A stretch of 7,413 nucleotides of DNA, taken from positions 996,796 through 1,004,208 of the forward strand of contig CP070709.1 of NCBI GenBank assembly GCA_020350305.1, given 5' to 3'. A model generated the notes under the pieces. The model made no database searches, was not told the origin of the DNA, and saw only the letters and a list, made by a program, of their open reading frames with translations. The stretch comes from Candidatus Bathyarchaeota archaeon (GTDB taxonomy: Archaea; Thermoproteota; Bathyarchaeia; Bathyarchaeales; Bathyarchaeaceae). Positions 6,223-7,413 of the stretch are shown here, in pieces (within the stretch, counting starts at the first letter, position 1; each line of letters begins with the position of its first letter). The position numbers and the translations under genes were made by a program.

Positions 6223-6245
6223 GACCCCCCATCTTCCACTGGAGA
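6223..6245 (-). promoter_or_regulatory. Origin recognition box C
   Basis: On the minus strand it reads TCTCCAGTGGAAGATGGGGG followed by GTC. It has a perfect TCCA-G-TGGA dyad and a lengthened G-string. It points left, so boxes B and C face each other. The A/C after GGAA found in the other boxes is replaced by G here, and the G-string has six rather than four G. Confidence 0.72.
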
Positions 6246-6390
6246 ATTAAGGTTACTGCGCCTTTTGCGTCTATTCTGCAAACAGCGACCCTTGTGAACT
6301 CTGTGAATCTGAAAAGATGCAAATTGCGTTTATTTTTCAATTTTAAGACATAATAGTCCTCTTTACCCTTCTACTGTTCACCGTAACTTC

Positions 6391-6396
6391 TATAAC
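6391..6396 (+). promoter_or_regulatory. Putative TATA box for the winged-helix gene
   Basis: TATAAC lies 50 nt before the ATG at 6441. It predicts a start near 6418 and a leader of about 22 nt containing GGTG (6430-6433). The rest of 6246-6390 shows no gene or clear structure, apart from a direct repeat copy of TTGTGAACT at 6292-6300. Confidence 0.3.
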
Positions 6397-6440
6397 CTGT
6401 GACGTGTTAAGTTGTAAAGAGTTTTGTTTGGTGCCTAGGG

Positions 6441-6866
6441 ATGCCTGCAAGGAAAATGCGAGTGGAGGTCTTCGACGAAAATGGAAACCGTTATACAATA
6501 ACCTTTGCGGGTCATGTTACTAGAGACAAAGCTCTTCGTCTGTTAGATGTTGTTGAATTACTCGGTGGCATGCCTGGGCTTAACCCTGGAGTAGGTGACT
6601 TTCCTTCGGAACTGTCCAAATATGATAAAGTTCGCTTGATTGTTGAGAAGAACTTTCCAATTGCGTGGTTTTCTTCTAAAGACGTTCAGTCTACATATGA
6701 ACAAGAGCATAAAAAACCAATCAGTTTGAGCACAGTTTCTACATATCTGTCTCGGATGGCCCAGCGTGGCATCCTTGCAAATAGAAGTATGTCGAATCGC
6801 AAGCGTTATAGACGGATGACTCGGATGCCACAGAGCACATTAAGTTACATGAAAGGTGATAAATAA
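6441..6866 (+). CDS. Small winged-helix protein beside the origin
   Basis: The protein has 141 residues and is basic, especially near the C terminus. Residues 5-25 look like a beta hairpin (MRVEVFDENGNRYTITFAG), followed by a helix at 27-42. Residues ~60-127 fit a winged helix: helix 1 at 60-70, helix 2 at 78-90, a likely recognition helix SLSTVSTYLSRMAQRG (95-110) and a wing rich in Arg/Lys (NRSMSNRKRYRR). It is therefore probably a DNA-binding protein, either a transcription regulator or an origin or nucleoid factor. No named family is recognised, and there are no metal-binding cysteines. It starts at ATG 6441, with GGTG 7 nt upstream as a weak ribosome binding site. It is transcribed away from the origin, and the NurA-like gene follows 79 nt later on the same strand. 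Confidence 0.8.
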   Translation: MPARKMRVEVFDENGNRYTITFAGHVTRDKALRLLDVVELLGGMPGLNPGVGDFPSELSKYDKVRLIVEKNFPIAWFSSKDVQSTYEQEHKKPISLSTVSTYLSRMAQRGILANRSMSNRKRYRRMTRMPQSTLSYMKGDK

Positions 6867-6893
6867 CAGTCGATTTCAAATGATACCTGGTGT

Positions 6894-6946
6894 TTCAGTT
6901 TCGCATTGTATATAGGCTTTACATGTTTCTTGGAGAGGAAACTGAA
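6894..6946 (+). promoter_or_regulatory. TATA box flanked by a 9-bp inverted repeat, before nurA
   Basis: TATATA (6909-6914) lies between the arms TTCAGTTTC (6894-6902) and GAAACTGAA (6938-6946). The right arm runs from the end of the ribosome binding site into the first base of the nurA start codon. It may be a paired operator around a promoter or, if transcribed from upstream, an RNA stem that hides the start. A start site 25 nt past the TATA box would fall on or just after the ribosome binding site, which leaves the promoter reading uncertain. Confidence 0.35.
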
Positions 6947-7413
6947 TGAGCAAAATCAGTGAAGACTTATTAGAAATGAATAAGAAACTTGGTGAATACA
7001 TTGACAGAGGGCGCGCAATAGGTTTCCATGAAACTAGGAAGGAACCCGTCATAGCAGTTACCCCTGATAAGTCAAAGATAAAGCCTTTGAGAAAAATGGA
7101 AAATTGCGACGTACATTTCATCGCTGTGGACTGCTCAACGAGAACTTTGAAGAGAGCCAATAATTGGGGAGTTTACCTATTTCGCACAGCATACGCCTCA
7201 GTGAAGAAGCGCGACGTACATTGGGATTACGAAGAGAGAATACACACTGTGGTGGGGGATGCCTATGTACGTCGCAGGATCTTGCAGGATGTTAGGCTTA
7301 ATCTGGAAAGCGAGATGGCTTTAGGCTTGGCTCGTGATGCTGGTGAAAGTGATTACCTACTCCTAGATGGCGCTAGCTATTTTGGTGGGGAGAGAAAGTT
7401 CTGGGTAGAGTTA
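6946..7413 (+). CDS. nurA: NurA-domain nuclease, N-terminal part (cut by window end)
   Basis: An open frame runs from ATG 6946 to the last base, giving 156 residues with no stop. GAGG (6935-6938) lies 7 nt upstream of the ATG. After a helical N terminus comes FIAVDCSTRTLKRANNWGVY (58-77), the NurA first strand with the metal-binding Asp (D62). A variable segment follows, then a helix RILQDVRLNLESEMAL with E121, and the second strand YLLLDGASY with D141. The spacing D...E...D matches the RNase H-like fold of NurA. NurA works with the HerA translocase, and usually Mre11-Rad50, to resect DNA ends. HerA is not in the window and may lie downstream. The C-terminal half, with the remaining catalytic residues, is not visible, so activity cannot be judged. 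The HerA partner is inferred. Confidence 0.75.
   Translation, partial: MSKISEDLLEMNKKLGEYIDRGRAIGFHETRKEPVIAVTPDKSKIKPLRKMENCDVHFIAVDCSTRTLKRANNWGVYLFRTAYASVKKRDVHWDYEERIHTVVGDAYVRRRILQDVRLNLESEMALGLARDAGESDYLLLDGASYFGGERKFWVEL

Larger units (their letters stand above)
5789..6245. other. Candidate chromosomal replication origin (oriC)
   Basis: The ~700 nt between orc1/cdc6 and the winged-helix gene holds no convincing protein gene. It contains three matches to the archaeal origin recognition box. All share GGAA-N5-GGGGT with identical spacing and a flanking partial TTCC/GGAA or TCCA/TGGA dyad, in the orientations -, +, -. Between the first two lies a tract of 85% A+T. ORBs flanking an AT-rich unwinding element beside an orc1/cdc6 gene is the known design of archaeal origins, for example in Pyrococcus, Sulfolobus and Aeropyrum. 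Origin activity itself is inferred. Confidence 0.78.

Noticed and set aside
6876..7160. 94-aa open frame on the minus strand
   Set aside because: It is antisense to the NurA-like gene, which has a ribosome binding site and family motifs.
1..7413. CRISPR arrays, insertion sequences, rRNA, integrase or toxin-antitoxin genes
   Set aside because: No spaced repeats, terminal inverted repeats, transposase motifs or rRNA signatures were seen on either strand. The window reads as core chromosome.

Overview
This is a stretch of an archaeal chromosome. The archaeal markers are a PolD-type DNA polymerase small subunit (DP1), an Orc1/Cdc6 initiator, the AbrB+PhoU form of phosphate regulator, a NurA-like nuclease and an intron-containing tRNA-Ser whose intron lies outside the usual site. 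PolD argues against Sulfolobales-type Crenarchaeota. The non-canonical tRNA intron and the style of the hypothetical proteins fit a TACK-lineage archaeon such as a Bathyarchaeia member. That placement is an inference, not a proof.

Layout, left to right. (1) 122-1132 (+): a 336-aa conserved-looking protein with a C-terminal CHC/CYC cysteine module, starting at TTG. (2) 1212-1340 (-): tRNA-Ser(CGA) with a 42-nt intron at position 32/33, an encoded CCA and a bulged acceptor stem. (3) 1588-2568 (-): AbrB-PhoU regulator, followed by a GC-rich hairpin and T-tract. (4) A compact divergent promoter region, then (+) a 52-aa unrecognised gene (2635-2793) whose stop overlaps the start of the DP1 gene (2790-4337). 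(5) 4493-5740 (-): orc1/cdc6, convergent with DP1. (6) 5741-6440: about 700 nt without a convincing gene. It holds three matches to the archaeal origin recognition box (ORB) and an 85% A+T tract with a perfect palindrome. I read it as a replication origin. (7) 6441-6866 (+): a small winged-helix protein beside the origin. (8) 6946 to the window end (+): the N-terminal part of a NurA-type nuclease, cut by the window edge.

Together, regions 4 to 8 form a replication and repair island: initiator gene, its candidate binding sites, a replicative polymerase subunit, an uncharacterised DNA-binding protein and an end-resection nuclease. The most useful new observations are the ORB-flanked origin, the unrecognised 52-aa gene coupled to DP1, the unassigned winged-helix protein between origin and nuclease, and the double anomaly in the tRNA-Ser gene.
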